From CAZDBA01 sp964503615 (lineage in GTDB: Bacteria > Planctomycetota > Planctomycetia > Pirellulales > Pirellulaceae), in assembly GCA_964503615.1 (NCBI GenBank), contig CAZDBA010000117.1:1-15369 (forward strand): DNA of 15,369 nt. The letters are read 5' to 3'. Both the position numbers and the translations under genes were made by a program. The notes under the pieces were generated by a model, which did no database searches, was not told the origin of the DNA, and saw nothing but the letters and a program-made list of their open reading frames with translations. The stretch's first letter is position 1. Each line of letters opens with the position of its first letter. Of this stretch, positions 1-8,373 are shown piece after piece.

Positions 1-3000
1 TCTGGTGTGACGTTAATGGTCATCATTGCCGAAGCAATGCTGTTTACTAAACCATCGTTTACACGGAATTGAAATTGCCCATGCGCCGGACCGCTTGCGT
101 TCATTTCGGGTTCAAAAGTTAATGCTCCCGAATCGATCGCCGCGACGTCAATGGTTACTGGGATCGTTAAAGGCGTTGGAACGCCAGTTGGAATAGCTAG
201 AGTCATTCCATTTAGCCGCAGCGTACCGTTGGTTGGCAAAGATTCGATGATGACTTCAGCCAAAGCGTCAGAATCGTCGAAGTCAAAATCGCTACTGGCA
301 AAAATCAATACGGTATCCTCTAGCGTTTCTACTTCAGAATCAATGGCCAGCGGAATATCGTTGATTTCGATGTTATTGCTAAACTCAGATGTGTTCGCAG
401 TTCCTTCTTCGAACGCTAGAAAGGTTATAGAATCACTATCTGACAAAGCTGGAGGGTTGATGATTGAAATCGTAAAATCACCTGTCGTGTTGTCAATCAC
501 ATACGAAACGGAGTCAGTTCGTACAGTGCCCAAAAACTGCCGGCCTTCTCCAAAGGAAGTTCCGCTTAGACCGTTTGGGGTATCGTCTGGGCCAGCATCA
601 GCAACGTAGATTTCGAATCTTTCAATATTCGCTGTCGGATCGACATTTCCGAGAATTTTTAGTTCTCCACCCGAGATGTAGGCAGTGTAAAGCTCCGGTT
701 GATCAAAGCCGTCATTGCCAGCACCCGTATCATCGGCGATTCCATTTTCTGATACGCCATCGGCCCCTCCTGCTACTGCATTATCTATAGCGATGTTCTC
801 GTTCCCAAAGAATGAGTTTTTTGTAATCTCATTCCCGGTACTGCCAGATTGCACAAGAACACCTGTCCCAATATTATCGGAGATTAAGTTTCCTTCGATA
901 ACATTGTTGCTACTCCCCTCTATCGCTATGCCAAAGATATCTGAAATGCGTGTTCCATTTCCTTGTATTGTATTCTGGTAGATCAACGTGTCTTGCGCGT
1001 TGGAAAATTGTATGCCATGGTTACCACTGTCAGCAACTAAATTCCCAATCAACTCAATTCCTGAGGTGGCATCGAGATTAACACCTTCTCCACGGCGATT
1101 TCCAAACAAGCCGTTGCTGAAAATCTCATTTGATGAGATGATCCAATCCGACTGAGTAATTCCTCTGTCGAATCTGATTCCTGCATCAAAATTAAAGCTA
1201 AGCAAGTTGTTGCTGATCAAGCCATTGTCACCAGCTTCTACAAAAACCCCTGATCCAAAAGCGGATGAGGACGCTGGCTCAGGTAGTGCTGAATAGGAGC
1301 CGGCGCCGGTTCCAATCAAATTGTCGTGAATGTTGACAAAGTCTCCATCAACCAAGATGTTCGCGCTTGATGCATCGGCTCCTTCGCCTCCGAATCCATG
1401 AATGGCCAGATAGGCTATCTCGACGTTTTCGGCCTTGACTACCAAACCGAAATCGGTCCCGTCAGCTCCTTCGATTTCCAACTCTGGAGCGTCCAATTGA
1501 GTTAATTCCGCTTCGTCTCCCGTATTAGCAACGCCGTCTGCCCCAACGCCTACGGTTCCTGAAAAACCATGCAAAAGGGTGTTTGAATTGAGTAAAGTCA
1601 CTCCGTCAGTGTCGTAGGCGCGACCATTTATGACTGTTCCCGCATCGGTTATTTCCGGCAATGCGACCTCAACAATAATTCTCCACCATGAATCGCCTCC
1701 CAAATCTTGGTCGGCAGCGGTCCCAGGTGCGAATCGCAATACATTTGGACCTGATATTGTATTTGCGTTGGTAATGAACTGGCGAAGCGAGCCTTGCACG
1801 CTGCGGCCGTTGCCTGCGATGTTATCGTCGTCCTGCGCATCGCCACCAAGGTTGTTCGACACCACGTTGTAGCTGAATCCGAAATCTACATCCGCTACAT
1901 TTTGCCCATTGATCGCCACTTGAGAAACATGCTGAGCGGTTATCAACTGAGAAGCATCATCGGAATCCCCAGCAGTCAAACCGCCAATTTTGGCTCCACC
2001 ATCACCGTAAGTCTGTTCAGCCCAAGCGTTGTCATAGCTCTGAAAGGGGTTGGCTGCGGTAGAAGATTCTAAGGACAACGAGTCAACGACTACCCAGTAG
2101 ACTTCATTGGACGACGCAACATCGAAATTGTAACGTCCTGTAAAATCAGTCGTTGTGTTGCTTATGAAAACATCATCGCTGCTGATCACACCATCTCCAC
2201 CATCTTGATAGAGATACACATCCGCATTTACAAACGCTCTGGCATCATCTAGTTGCGCGTTTCCGTCGACATCTTCGAGAACTTGCCCACTCAAGCTAAC
2301 AGTCGGTAGCGTTCCGACGATATTGATATTGAAAAGGGACTGCGCCGGCAACACTCCATCTTCACCGCCATCTCGTAAAAAGAACAGAATTTGTTCAGGG
2401 TTTATGCTCAATCCATCATGATCGTACGTGATCAAGCCGGCGGCAAGTTCGGCGAGGGTAAAAGTTTCGTTTACCCCGATCTCAGTACCATCGTTGAACA
2501 ACGTTCCGTGCACCAAGGGAGAAGCAAACTCGAGCGTCAATGTATCGTCGACATCGTCAACATCCGTGCCGCTAAGGTTGGAAAGTCCAAGCACATTCCC
2601 GCTGGAACCTGGGGTTATTTCCAAAGAAAAATTAAGCAAAAACATAGGCGCATCATTGAGCGACGAAATGTTCAGCGTGACCGAGTTTGCAAAAAACGAA
2701 TCGCGGTTTCCATCGTTAACAACGTACTCAAAGGATGTGCTACCTGAGGAATCCAAAGGGGGAACATACTGGAACTGGCCACTATCTAAAGCATTCAGAT
2801 CAACAAAATCACCAATAACTGCCGGTTGACCGTTAAGCATCAGTGTCCCAGTGTCCGGCAGGCTTAAAATTCGGAGCCCGGCAAACGGATCGGTTTCGGC
2901 GTCCTGGAACTGAGCAGTAAATTCCATTTGATTGAACACATGCGGAATATCTTCCCCTACTGCAAAGGTAAGGTCGCCACCATCGGGAGCAACGTTAATA

Positions 3001-4979
3001 GTCTCTGACAATATAAAATGATAATCATCTACGCCATTGTTCACACCTTCGAAACCAATCGCAACTGCCGTACCTTCGTTGTACTTGTCAATTGCAACAT
3101 GTTGTTGTTCTCCGGTAACGGCGGTTGAGACAACGAATCGTTCGCCAGTTACAGACGTTCCGTCGCCCAAGAACTCACGAAAGTAAACTCCATTCGCGTC
3201 ACCAAGGTCCGACTCTCCTTCCCAAGCTACAATAACCACATTGTCTGAAAGATCTCCAGGGGTGTTGTCCTCCAAAATCACGATCGCGGGATCGTTTTGA
3301 AAACCATCAACGGTTACATTGGGGCCTCCCAGAACAGGCCCTAAATGGCTGAATTGAACACCGTTAGCATCGCGAACCTCTGCGATAATACCAGTTTCGT
3401 TGGCGGCAAGGGCCAGCCCAATAAAGGGGGTACTGCGAGCGAAGTTTGTCGAATCTGCCGTGTATGCTACTGCAAACGCACCGCTCTCAAGTATGTCAAC
3501 AGAGGCGCCAAAATTGGCATCAAATGCATTGACTCCGGACAAGTTAACCTCGTCGTTTTGCCCGATTACCGTTTGTGTTGCATAGTTGACATCAAAGCTT
3601 CTGGAAAAAGTCGATGAAGGGCCGTTCAGATCGACGTAGTCATCCCAAACAACAACGAACCGACCGTTGTTGTTCAAGGCAACATCTGGGTTACTTTGCA
3701 CTCCAGTTAGAGTCGTATTCACCGTCTGGGTCACACCGATCGTGTCGCCGAAAGGATTATAAGCTTGTACGAATATCCCTTGGTCAAGGTCGTTGGCGTT
3801 CGACGCTTGCCAGACAACCACAAAGTTTCCAGCATCGTCTGTATCTACCGTAGCGTTCCCGGCGCCGCCTGCTTCTATCTCAAATTCTGACTCAATCACC
3901 GATCCGTCGTGCGCGATGATTTTCGCGTAAACTCCGTCGGTCCCCGTATGATCGCTGGTCCAAACAAATACCAAATTACCATTTGCGGCGACAGCGACAG
4001 ATACATCTCTCTGCTCGCCAGCAACGGTATCGTTGATGCGAATCGGGCCTGTCGTTTCCGACTGATCCTGATTGCTGACTACGTAGTAAACATCGTTTAA
4101 TACATTGCCAGAAATACTATCAGTAGTATAAGCTTGGACAACATCACCATTTTCGCTGACTGCCAGTGAACCAGCTGTGCCATCCAAGCTTGACGCATCA
4201 ACTTCCAATATGCCCTGCCAGTTCGCCTGAACGTCAACTGAAAACGCAGCTACCGCCTCGATTTGCCCAACATGGAACTCAAAGTCCCAATCACCGCCCA
4301 AGTCTGAGTTGCCAGTAAGGTCAACGCTGGCCGCAATGTCAGTTTCGGTATACTCTGACAAAAGCTCAACAAATGCCTGACCGTGCTGCGTTTCGGCTAC
4401 TTCGCAACCGTAAATCAAAATGTCAGCGTCATGATTCAACGCAAATCGCCATTGCGAAATGGCATCCTGATTCTCATTTAAGGTATCAATATCAAGAGTC
4501 GAGTTCCCCAATTCCAATTGCCCATCAGCACCGTGAGAGACAAGATGCACCGCATCCAGCCCTTGCCGACTGGCAAAAATCTGGTTGAGTCTTTCGATTC
4601 CATTTTCATCTTCATGGATCTCAACAATTTCAAAATTACGTGTGGGATCCGAAGAAGACAGAATGTCGGCAACCAGTTCTTCGTATCCCTCCAACGACGT
4701 ATCAACGATAATCAATTCGCTTGTCGCTGTGACAGCACTCTGTTCGTCGCTTAGCAACGATTCCATAGCATCAGAAATATCATCAATGGAACTGTCGACT
4801 TCGTTCAGAGTATCTAAAACGGAGTTGGAGTCCTCTGCGTCAAGATCTACATCTTCGACTGAATCGATAGTGTCCAAAGGAATCGGCGCAGCACTATACA
4901 GCACCCTTGGTTCAAGTGCGATTAACTCCAGAGGTTCTTGCCCCGGATCATCTTGCTGATTCTTGTTGAAAATTGGCAT
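1..4979 (-). CDS. Giant LEPR-motif DUF4347 surface/secreted protein with cadherin-like and beta-helix regions (C-terminus off window)
   Basis: Reading the minus strand from an ATG at 4977-4979 gives 1659 codons without a stop to the left edge, so the C-terminus is missing. There is no ordinary signal peptide. The N-terminus carries LEPRVLYSAAP (residues 22-32), the LEPR-x-LL-type motif typical of large planctomycete extracellular proteins. DUF4347 follows at about 88-253, with HLVSHGADG at 145-153 and LIYGCEVAE at 188-196. Residues 270-600 hold about six repeats ending in patterns such as NFVVVW and RFVVVW, suggesting a beta-propeller. Two cadherin/Ig-like domains (about 665-890), an SdrD-B-like domain (about 890-975, with EDVDGNAQLDD), a GSLRQF..NAN motif (about 1060) and a right-handed beta-helix (about 1100-1420, N-I-x-x-N patterns) come next, then a further cadherin-like domain (about 1540-1659) with VNDG. 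The role is probably adhesion or surface binding; the substrate is unknown. An in-frame stop lies just upstream (about 5019-5021), and no Shine-Dalgarno is visible. Confidence 0.92.
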   Translation of the reverse strand, partial: MPIFNKNQQDDPGQEPLELIALEPRVLYSAAPIPLDTIDSVEDVDLDAEDSNSVLDTLNEVDSSIDDISDAMESLLSDEQSAVTATSELIIVDTSLEGYEELVADILSSSDPTRNFEIVEIHEDENGIERLNQIFASRQGLDAVHLVSHGADGQLELGNSTLDIDTLNENQDAISQWRFALNHDADILIYGCEVAETQHGQAFVELLSEYTETDIAASVDLTGNSDLGGDWDFEFHVGQIEAVAAFSVDVQANWQGILEVDASSLDGTAGSLAVSENGDVVQAYTTDSISGNVLNDVYYVVSNQDQSETTGPIRINDTVAGEQRDVSVAVAANGNLVFVWTSDHTGTDGVYAKIIAHDGSVIESEFEIEAGGAGNATVDTDDAGNFVVVWQASNANDLDQGIFVQAYNPFGDTIGVTQTVNTTLTGVQSNPDVALNNNGRFVVVWDDYVDLNGPSSTFSRSFDVNYATQTVIGQNDEVNLSGVNAFDANFGASVDILESGAFAVAYTADSTNFARSTPFIGLALAANETGIIAEVRDANGVQFSHLGPVLGGPNVTVDGFQNDPAIVILEDNTPGDLSDNVVIVAWEGESDLGDANGVYFREFLGDGTSVTGERFVVSTAVTGEQQHVAIDKYNEGTAVAIGFEGVNNGVDDYHFILSETINVAPDGGDLTFAVGEDIPHVFNQMEFTAQFQDAETDPFAGLRILSLPDTGTLMLNGQPAVIGDFVDLNALDSGQFQYVPPLDSSGSTSFEYVVNDGNRDSFFANSVTLNISSLNDAPMFLLNFSLEITPGSSGNVLGLSNLSGTDVDDVDDTLTLEFASPLVHGTLFNDGTEIGVNETFTLAELAAGLITYDHDGLSINPEQILFFLRDGGEDGVLPAQSLFNINIVGTLPTVSLSGQVLEDVDGNAQLDDARAFVNADVYLYQDGGDGVISSDDVFISNTTTDFTGRYNFDVASSNEVYWVVVDSLSLESSTAANPFQSYDNAWAEQTYGDGGAKIGGLTAGDSDDASQLITAQHVSQVAINGQNVADVDFGFSYNVVSNNLGGDAQDDDNIAGNGRSVQGSLRQFITNANTISGPNVLRFAPGTAADQDLGGDSWWRIIVEVALPEITDAGTVINGRAYDTDGVTLLNSNTLLHGFSGTVGVGADGVANTGDEAELTQLDAPELEIEGADGTDFGLVVKAENVEIAYLAIHGFGGEGADASSANILVDGDFVNIHDNLIGTGAGSYSALPEPASSSAFGSGVFVEAGDNGLISNNLLSFNFDAGIRFDRGITQSDWIISSNEIFSNGLFGNRRGEGVNLDATSGIELIGNLVADSGNHGIQFSNAQDTLIYQNTIQGNGTRISDIFGIAIEGSSNNVIEGNLISDNIGTGVLVQSGSTGNEITKNSFFGNENIAIDNAVAGGADGVSENGIADDTGAGNDGFDQPELYTAYISGGELKILGNVDPTANIERFEIYVADAGPDDTPNGLSGTSFGEGRQFLGTVRTDSVSYVIDNTTGDFTISIINPPALSDSDSITFLAFEEGTANTSEFSNNIEINDIPLAIDSEVETLEDTVLIFASSDFDFDDSDALAEVIIESLPTNGTLRLNGMTLAIPTGVPTPLTIPVTIDVAAIDSGALTFEPEMNASGPAHGQFQFRVNDGLVNSIASAMMTINVTP

Positions 4980-5019
4980 AGGTTTCAATGGAAAATTCTT
5001 GGTTTACCACTGAAACCTA
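4979..5019 (-). promoter_or_regulatory. Dyad/hairpin overlapping the start of the LEPR gene
   Basis: The arms 4979-4991 and 5007-5019 are complementary at 12 of 13 positions (one A/C mismatch at 4988/5010) and are separated by 15 nt. In the minus-strand mRNA the 3' arm ends at the A of the AUG, so the fold would place the initiation site in a stem. It could be a translation-control hairpin or a DNA operator. Which one cannot be told from sequence. Confidence 0.5.
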
Positions 5020-5232
5020 GGTCGAAAAACTCATCTGCGAGTGGGGAGCATGTTTCAAACTCCACCAAACAGTCCCTAATCAATATGATGTTCGGGTTGG
5101 TTGGATCAAACGGATCGTAAGGCGAAAAACCGGGTTTGATTGAAGGGAAGCAGTGAGGTCACAATTTTACGAGATCTAAGATCAAAAACTTCGCTGGACA
5201 CACCAAATCCTACGTTTGACATCATGTTCCAG
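4980..5232. other. Intergenic spacer between GH81 and the LEPR gene
   Basis: This 253-bp region separates two genes read in the same direction. Apart from the start-codon dyad it holds only a weak inverted repeat, ATCAAAC at 5105-5111 and GTTTGAT at 5134-5140, with a 22-nt spacer. I see no GC-rich stem followed by a T run, so no intrinsic terminator for the GH81 gene is supported. No convincing promoter hexamers were recognised. Either read-through from GH81 or a separate promoter is possible. Confidence 0.45.
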
Positions 5233-8157
5233 CTATTTGGAGAACACATGCAGGCCAAAAGGCACGTCAAAAGCTGCTCCGTCTGAAAACTTCACACGCC
5301 GATTTTCTCTGTCGGTATTGGAAACAACATAGTTCCGCACAGGGCCTTTTTTAAAGACAACCGCTGCAAAGTGGTCAGCAAAAACCGAATCATCAAATTG
5401 CCCTAACGAATTAAAAGCTGTAATCCATTGTTGGGTATGGAGCTTGGTCTCGCCAAACTCACTCTTCTCATCGCTGCCATTTGATCGGAATCGCTTTTCC
5501 GCTTCGACAGGATCTGCCATCGCCAAGTGTTCGTACAATATATCTTGCCACCGATCAAAACGTTTTGGATCACCTTCGAATCCCGTGTGATAACTTTGGT
5601 TTGATTTGACTAGATCCTGATGATTCCGCAAAACGTAATCAGCATCGCGTCCCAGATAAAGTGAACCTCCGTTCAGTGGCAAAAAATTAATTCCATGAAT
5701 CTCTTCTGGGTTCGCTGTCCACCAAGTGCCGTAGGTTCCGCCATCACTCCAGACCATACCGACGCAACTGTGTCCAAACCGATCCGGAAAAACTTCACGG
5801 CTATTGTCAAACCAATACTGTCGTATCGCTTCCGCTTCGGTCGCGTGCCAGTAGACCCCTAAGTCACGAATTTTGATATTATCCGTAGCATCGCCATACA
5901 AAATCAAAGCTGTCGCAAAGTTCATTGATTCTGATGATGATTCCTGGTTGTTTCCCGAAGCAAAACCCGCATGCCCTGACGCCCAAGAATGTCCCGCATA
6001 GGGGTCGAAAAAACGCATCCACGGAAATAGTTTGTCATCACGATCTGGGCAGGCACAGTTGCGAATCAACAAATCAATCATGCCGCCATAACTCTCCTGG
6101 GCCACCCATTCAGGATCGTAAGTCGCGATCGTGGCAGCAGCCTTAATAAAGTAGCTGTAATGAAAATGGTGGTCATTCAACTGTTCTGCCGAGCCGTAGC
6201 TGTCGGGATAGCCGACCAACGTACTCCACGTTTGATCATAGTAGAAAAACAGTTCACTTTTGCCATCGAACCAATCCTCCATCCGAGCCTTAAGCAGCTG
6301 GACCAAGTGGTCCCGTTGTTCGCCTCTCCCCAGTTGGTTTGCAATCTGAATCGCTTCTGCGATTTTGCCAAACTCTTTCCCGTTCCAATAAGTGTCTTTA
6401 CGCTCAAACGTCTGCTGCCGTGACGATATTTCCTCCACATAAGCATCGAGTGATTCCCCCAATTGCTGACGAGCAGGCTTTGCGCACGGCAAAGAGGGTA
6501 ACACTCCCAAAAATGGAGTCGATGTTGAAAACGAATCACCTGCGACAACTTTCATTTCACCCCGTGGGCTCTCATACCGATCAGGGGTCAAGCGATTTTG
6601 TTCGACCAAGTGCAAATGTTGATGTCGATACAGCGCAAGCAAGCTTTCCTGATTCGCGCCTTGTTCGGCTTCTGTAGTCACCGAAAAACGAGTGAGAACT
6701 CGAGCCGAATCTGAATCATATTGGTACTCGATATGAGAGTCGGTGATAAAAGCGTAAGCGTACCGCTGAAATCTCTGTATCGTTTCAGGAAGTTCATTCG
6801 GCAAGACAGCGACCGACAAGTAATCACGACCGGCAAGGTCGATGATCGCTTCATCTAATCCCTCCCCCTCAGACCATTTAGTTCCGGTCGGAGCGAACAA
6901 ACCGTAGTGAGTCTGGTTTACCGTAACTCCTAAAACATGCTGATCACGGTAAAACACTTTTGCTTTTTTCGCATCGTTGTCACTGGACAGGGTAGAGATA
7001 CCATTGGTTGGTTTCGGGGAGAATCCACCATCCTGATTCGGGTAGTAAGATCGTTTAGCAAAGGGCAGCTGCACTTTGCATTCAGCGAGGTTCAATCTCA
7101 GCTCGCCTTCGCCAAAGCACTTCCAGAACTCAAGCTTGACCGTTCCATTTTCAAAATCGTTCCAACCACCGAACGACAAAACTGGGTCGACTTTACTTAT
7201 TTCACGTGTGTAAGCTTCCCATGAATCCTGCACGGGATCGGTCGCAAACGATTTCAAAGTCACTACGCGATCGAATACTCCGTCACCGTCAAAGTCATAG
7301 CTTAGTCGGGCTTTTGAGCCCAATCCGATATGTTCAAAGGCGTCCACCATCAGTTGGATATCCTCGTCGCCGTCCAAGTATTTGGCGGTAATGCCCTGCA
7401 TCTCGAAAACGATGGGATCGATTGGCGTTTCGCTTCGATCGACTTTACCTCCAGTAAACTGAATACGAACCGGAGTGTTCCCGGTTCGCTTGAAGTAAAC
7501 AAACGGCAATCCGTGCCCAAAGGTCGCACGAAGCTCACCGTTTTTCGCCACTGCGGTTTCGGAGGGTTTCCACAGCGCGGTAACCGTCCAATCAGAATGT
7601 CGATCGAGCACACAATCAGCACTCGACATACCTTCCAAACCGACGATCAAACTCTCACGATAAGGGTAGCGATAGTCCGTACCAGCTTGAAAGACTTTAC
7701 CGTCCTTTCGGCTGTCGGTGACTTTGGGAACGGGGTTGTAACCAATTCCCAGTCCACTCGGATGGGCTTGCATCGCAAGCGGATGGGCAAACATTGGCAG
7801 CGAATGGGGTGAGTGCAATGGCCAAACCAACGAAGAGCACCAATCGTTGGTAGGTATCGTAGCGTTCGACTTCAGGAATTGCTCTGAAACCGAAGGCTTT
7901 GCTTTTATGGAACGACGTGGTTGGTCCTCTTGGTCGTTGGGCAGATCGGACCTGTATTTCGCTTTTCCTATCGATACGACTTGGCCATCCAACTGGTTAA
8001 ATTGCGAACCAAATAAAACACTGGCTAACAACGCAAAGCAAAACAAGCCAGTTTGCCAAGCACTAGCCGATTTGCCATTTGAAAGTAGGGCGTTCTCGAC
8101 CCATGAATTCAGAAAATTAAAAGCCATTGAATTTTTGACCAGACAAGAAAAAAACAA
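5233..8157 (-). CDS. Secreted GH81 endo-1,3-beta-glucanase
   Basis: The 974-residue protein hydrolyses internal beta-1,3-glucosidic bonds, as in laminarin, callose or curdlan, if it follows its family. A hydrophobic stretch at about 36-50 (GLFCFALLASVLFG) indicates export; the ATG at 8127 (residue 11) is an alternative start, and neither start has a visible Shine-Dalgarno. GH81 hallmarks appear in order: TNDW (103-106), ATFGHGLPFVYF, SPRGEMKVVAGDSF with PFLGVLPSLP (about 530-557), DHHFHYSYF (662-670, with conserved Asp662), FDPYAGHSWASG, NQESSSES (Glu739 and Glu743, catalytic-region acids) and HGINFLPLNGGSLYLG (about 815-830). Residues 288-296 (DFDGDGVFD) form a DxDxDG-type loop, probably Ca-binding, inside an apparent inserted beta module (about 255-345). 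The gene ends in TAG and shares its upstream region with the divergent TolC gene. Family assignment is firm; the exact substrate is inferred. Confidence 0.95.
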   Translation of the reverse strand: MFFSCLVKNSMAFNFLNSWVENALLSNGKSASAWQTGLFCFALLASVLFGSQFNQLDGQVVSIGKAKYRSDLPNDQEDQPRRSIKAKPSVSEQFLKSNATIPTNDWCSSLVWPLHSPHSLPMFAHPLAMQAHPSGLGIGYNPVPKVTDSRKDGKVFQAGTDYRYPYRESLIVGLEGMSSADCVLDRHSDWTVTALWKPSETAVAKNGELRATFGHGLPFVYFKRTGNTPVRIQFTGGKVDRSETPIDPIVFEMQGITAKYLDGDEDIQLMVDAFEHIGLGSKARLSYDFDGDGVFDRVVTLKSFATDPVQDSWEAYTREISKVDPVLSFGGWNDFENGTVKLEFWKCFGEGELRLNLAECKVQLPFAKRSYYPNQDGGFSPKPTNGISTLSSDNDAKKAKVFYRDQHVLGVTVNQTHYGLFAPTGTKWSEGEGLDEAIIDLAGRDYLSVAVLPNELPETIQRFQRYAYAFITDSHIEYQYDSDSARVLTRFSVTTEAEQGANQESLLALYRHQHLHLVEQNRLTPDRYESPRGEMKVVAGDSFSTSTPFLGVLPSLPCAKPARQQLGESLDAYVEEISSRQQTFERKDTYWNGKEFGKIAEAIQIANQLGRGEQRDHLVQLLKARMEDWFDGKSELFFYYDQTWSTLVGYPDSYGSAEQLNDHHFHYSYFIKAAATIATYDPEWVAQESYGGMIDLLIRNCACPDRDDKLFPWMRFFDPYAGHSWASGHAGFASGNNQESSSESMNFATALILYGDATDNIKIRDLGVYWHATEAEAIRQYWFDNSREVFPDRFGHSCVGMVWSDGGTYGTWWTANPEEIHGINFLPLNGGSLYLGRDADYVLRNHQDLVKSNQSYHTGFEGDPKRFDRWQDILYEHLAMADPVEAEKRFRSNGSDEKSEFGETKLHTQQWITAFNSLGQFDDSVFADHFAAVVFKKGPVRNYVVSNTDRENRRVKFSDGAAFDVPFGLHVFSK

Positions 8158-8248
8158 ATTCTACCAGCCTGGTTTTCACCCTAGTAGGTCCCAATGTCAC
8201 TTTGGATAAACTTGGCAAAACATATGGGTCGTAACGCTTATTCGTATT

Positions 8249-8263
8249 GGATTTAGCAAATCC
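8249..8263. promoter_or_regulatory. Dyad GGATTT-AGC-AAATCC, candidate operator
   Basis: This is a perfect 6-bp inverted repeat with a 3-nt centre, in the middle of the divergent intergenic region. Its size and position suit a dimeric regulator site. No regulator gene is present in the window to assign. Confidence 0.4.
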
Positions 8264-8278
8264 CTTATTTATGGAAAG

Positions 8279-8311
8279 ATCGTCATGACCGGCACAGTCC
8301 GCAATGACGAT
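8279..8311. promoter_or_regulatory. Inverted repeat ATCGTCAT / ATGACGAT, candidate operator or 5' UTR hairpin
   Basis: Perfect 8-bp arms at 8279-8286 and 8304-8311 enclose 17 nt. The left arm also overlaps a perfect 8-bp palindrome, GTCATGAC, at 8282-8289. It lies 63-95 bp before the TolC-like ATG and could be an operator or, if transcribed, a hairpin in the leader. Confidence 0.45.
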
Positions 8312-8373
8312 TCTCAAGAAGAACTACGTGAGTTTGCGTAAACCATTATTTTTATCGTTAGTGACTCTGTCGA

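Larger units (their letters stand above)
8158..8373. other. Divergent intergenic region (GH81 / TolC-like)
   Basis: These 216 bp lie between two divergently read genes, so promoters for both must be here or close by. I could not defend specific -35/-10 pairs. Two perfect dyads (8249-8263 and 8279-8311) are annotated separately. A smaller ACCAG-C-CTGGT palindrome is at about 8163-8173, on the GH81 side. The TolC-like ATG at 8374 has no Shine-Dalgarno. Confidence 0.6.

Noticed and set aside
151..4959. Many plus-strand ORFs of 60-152 codons
   Set aside because: They are antisense to a continuous minus-strand frame that gives recognisable domains; the plus frames give low-complexity Ser/Arg-rich peptides with no motif.
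5105..5140. Intrinsic terminator for the GH81 gene
   Set aside because: Only a 7-bp AT-rich stem with a 22-nt loop and no following T run in the minus-strand transcript.
6177..6548. Alternative minus-strand ORF of 123 codons within GH81
   Set aside because: It lies in another frame of a gene whose own frame carries all the GH81 motifs over the same span.
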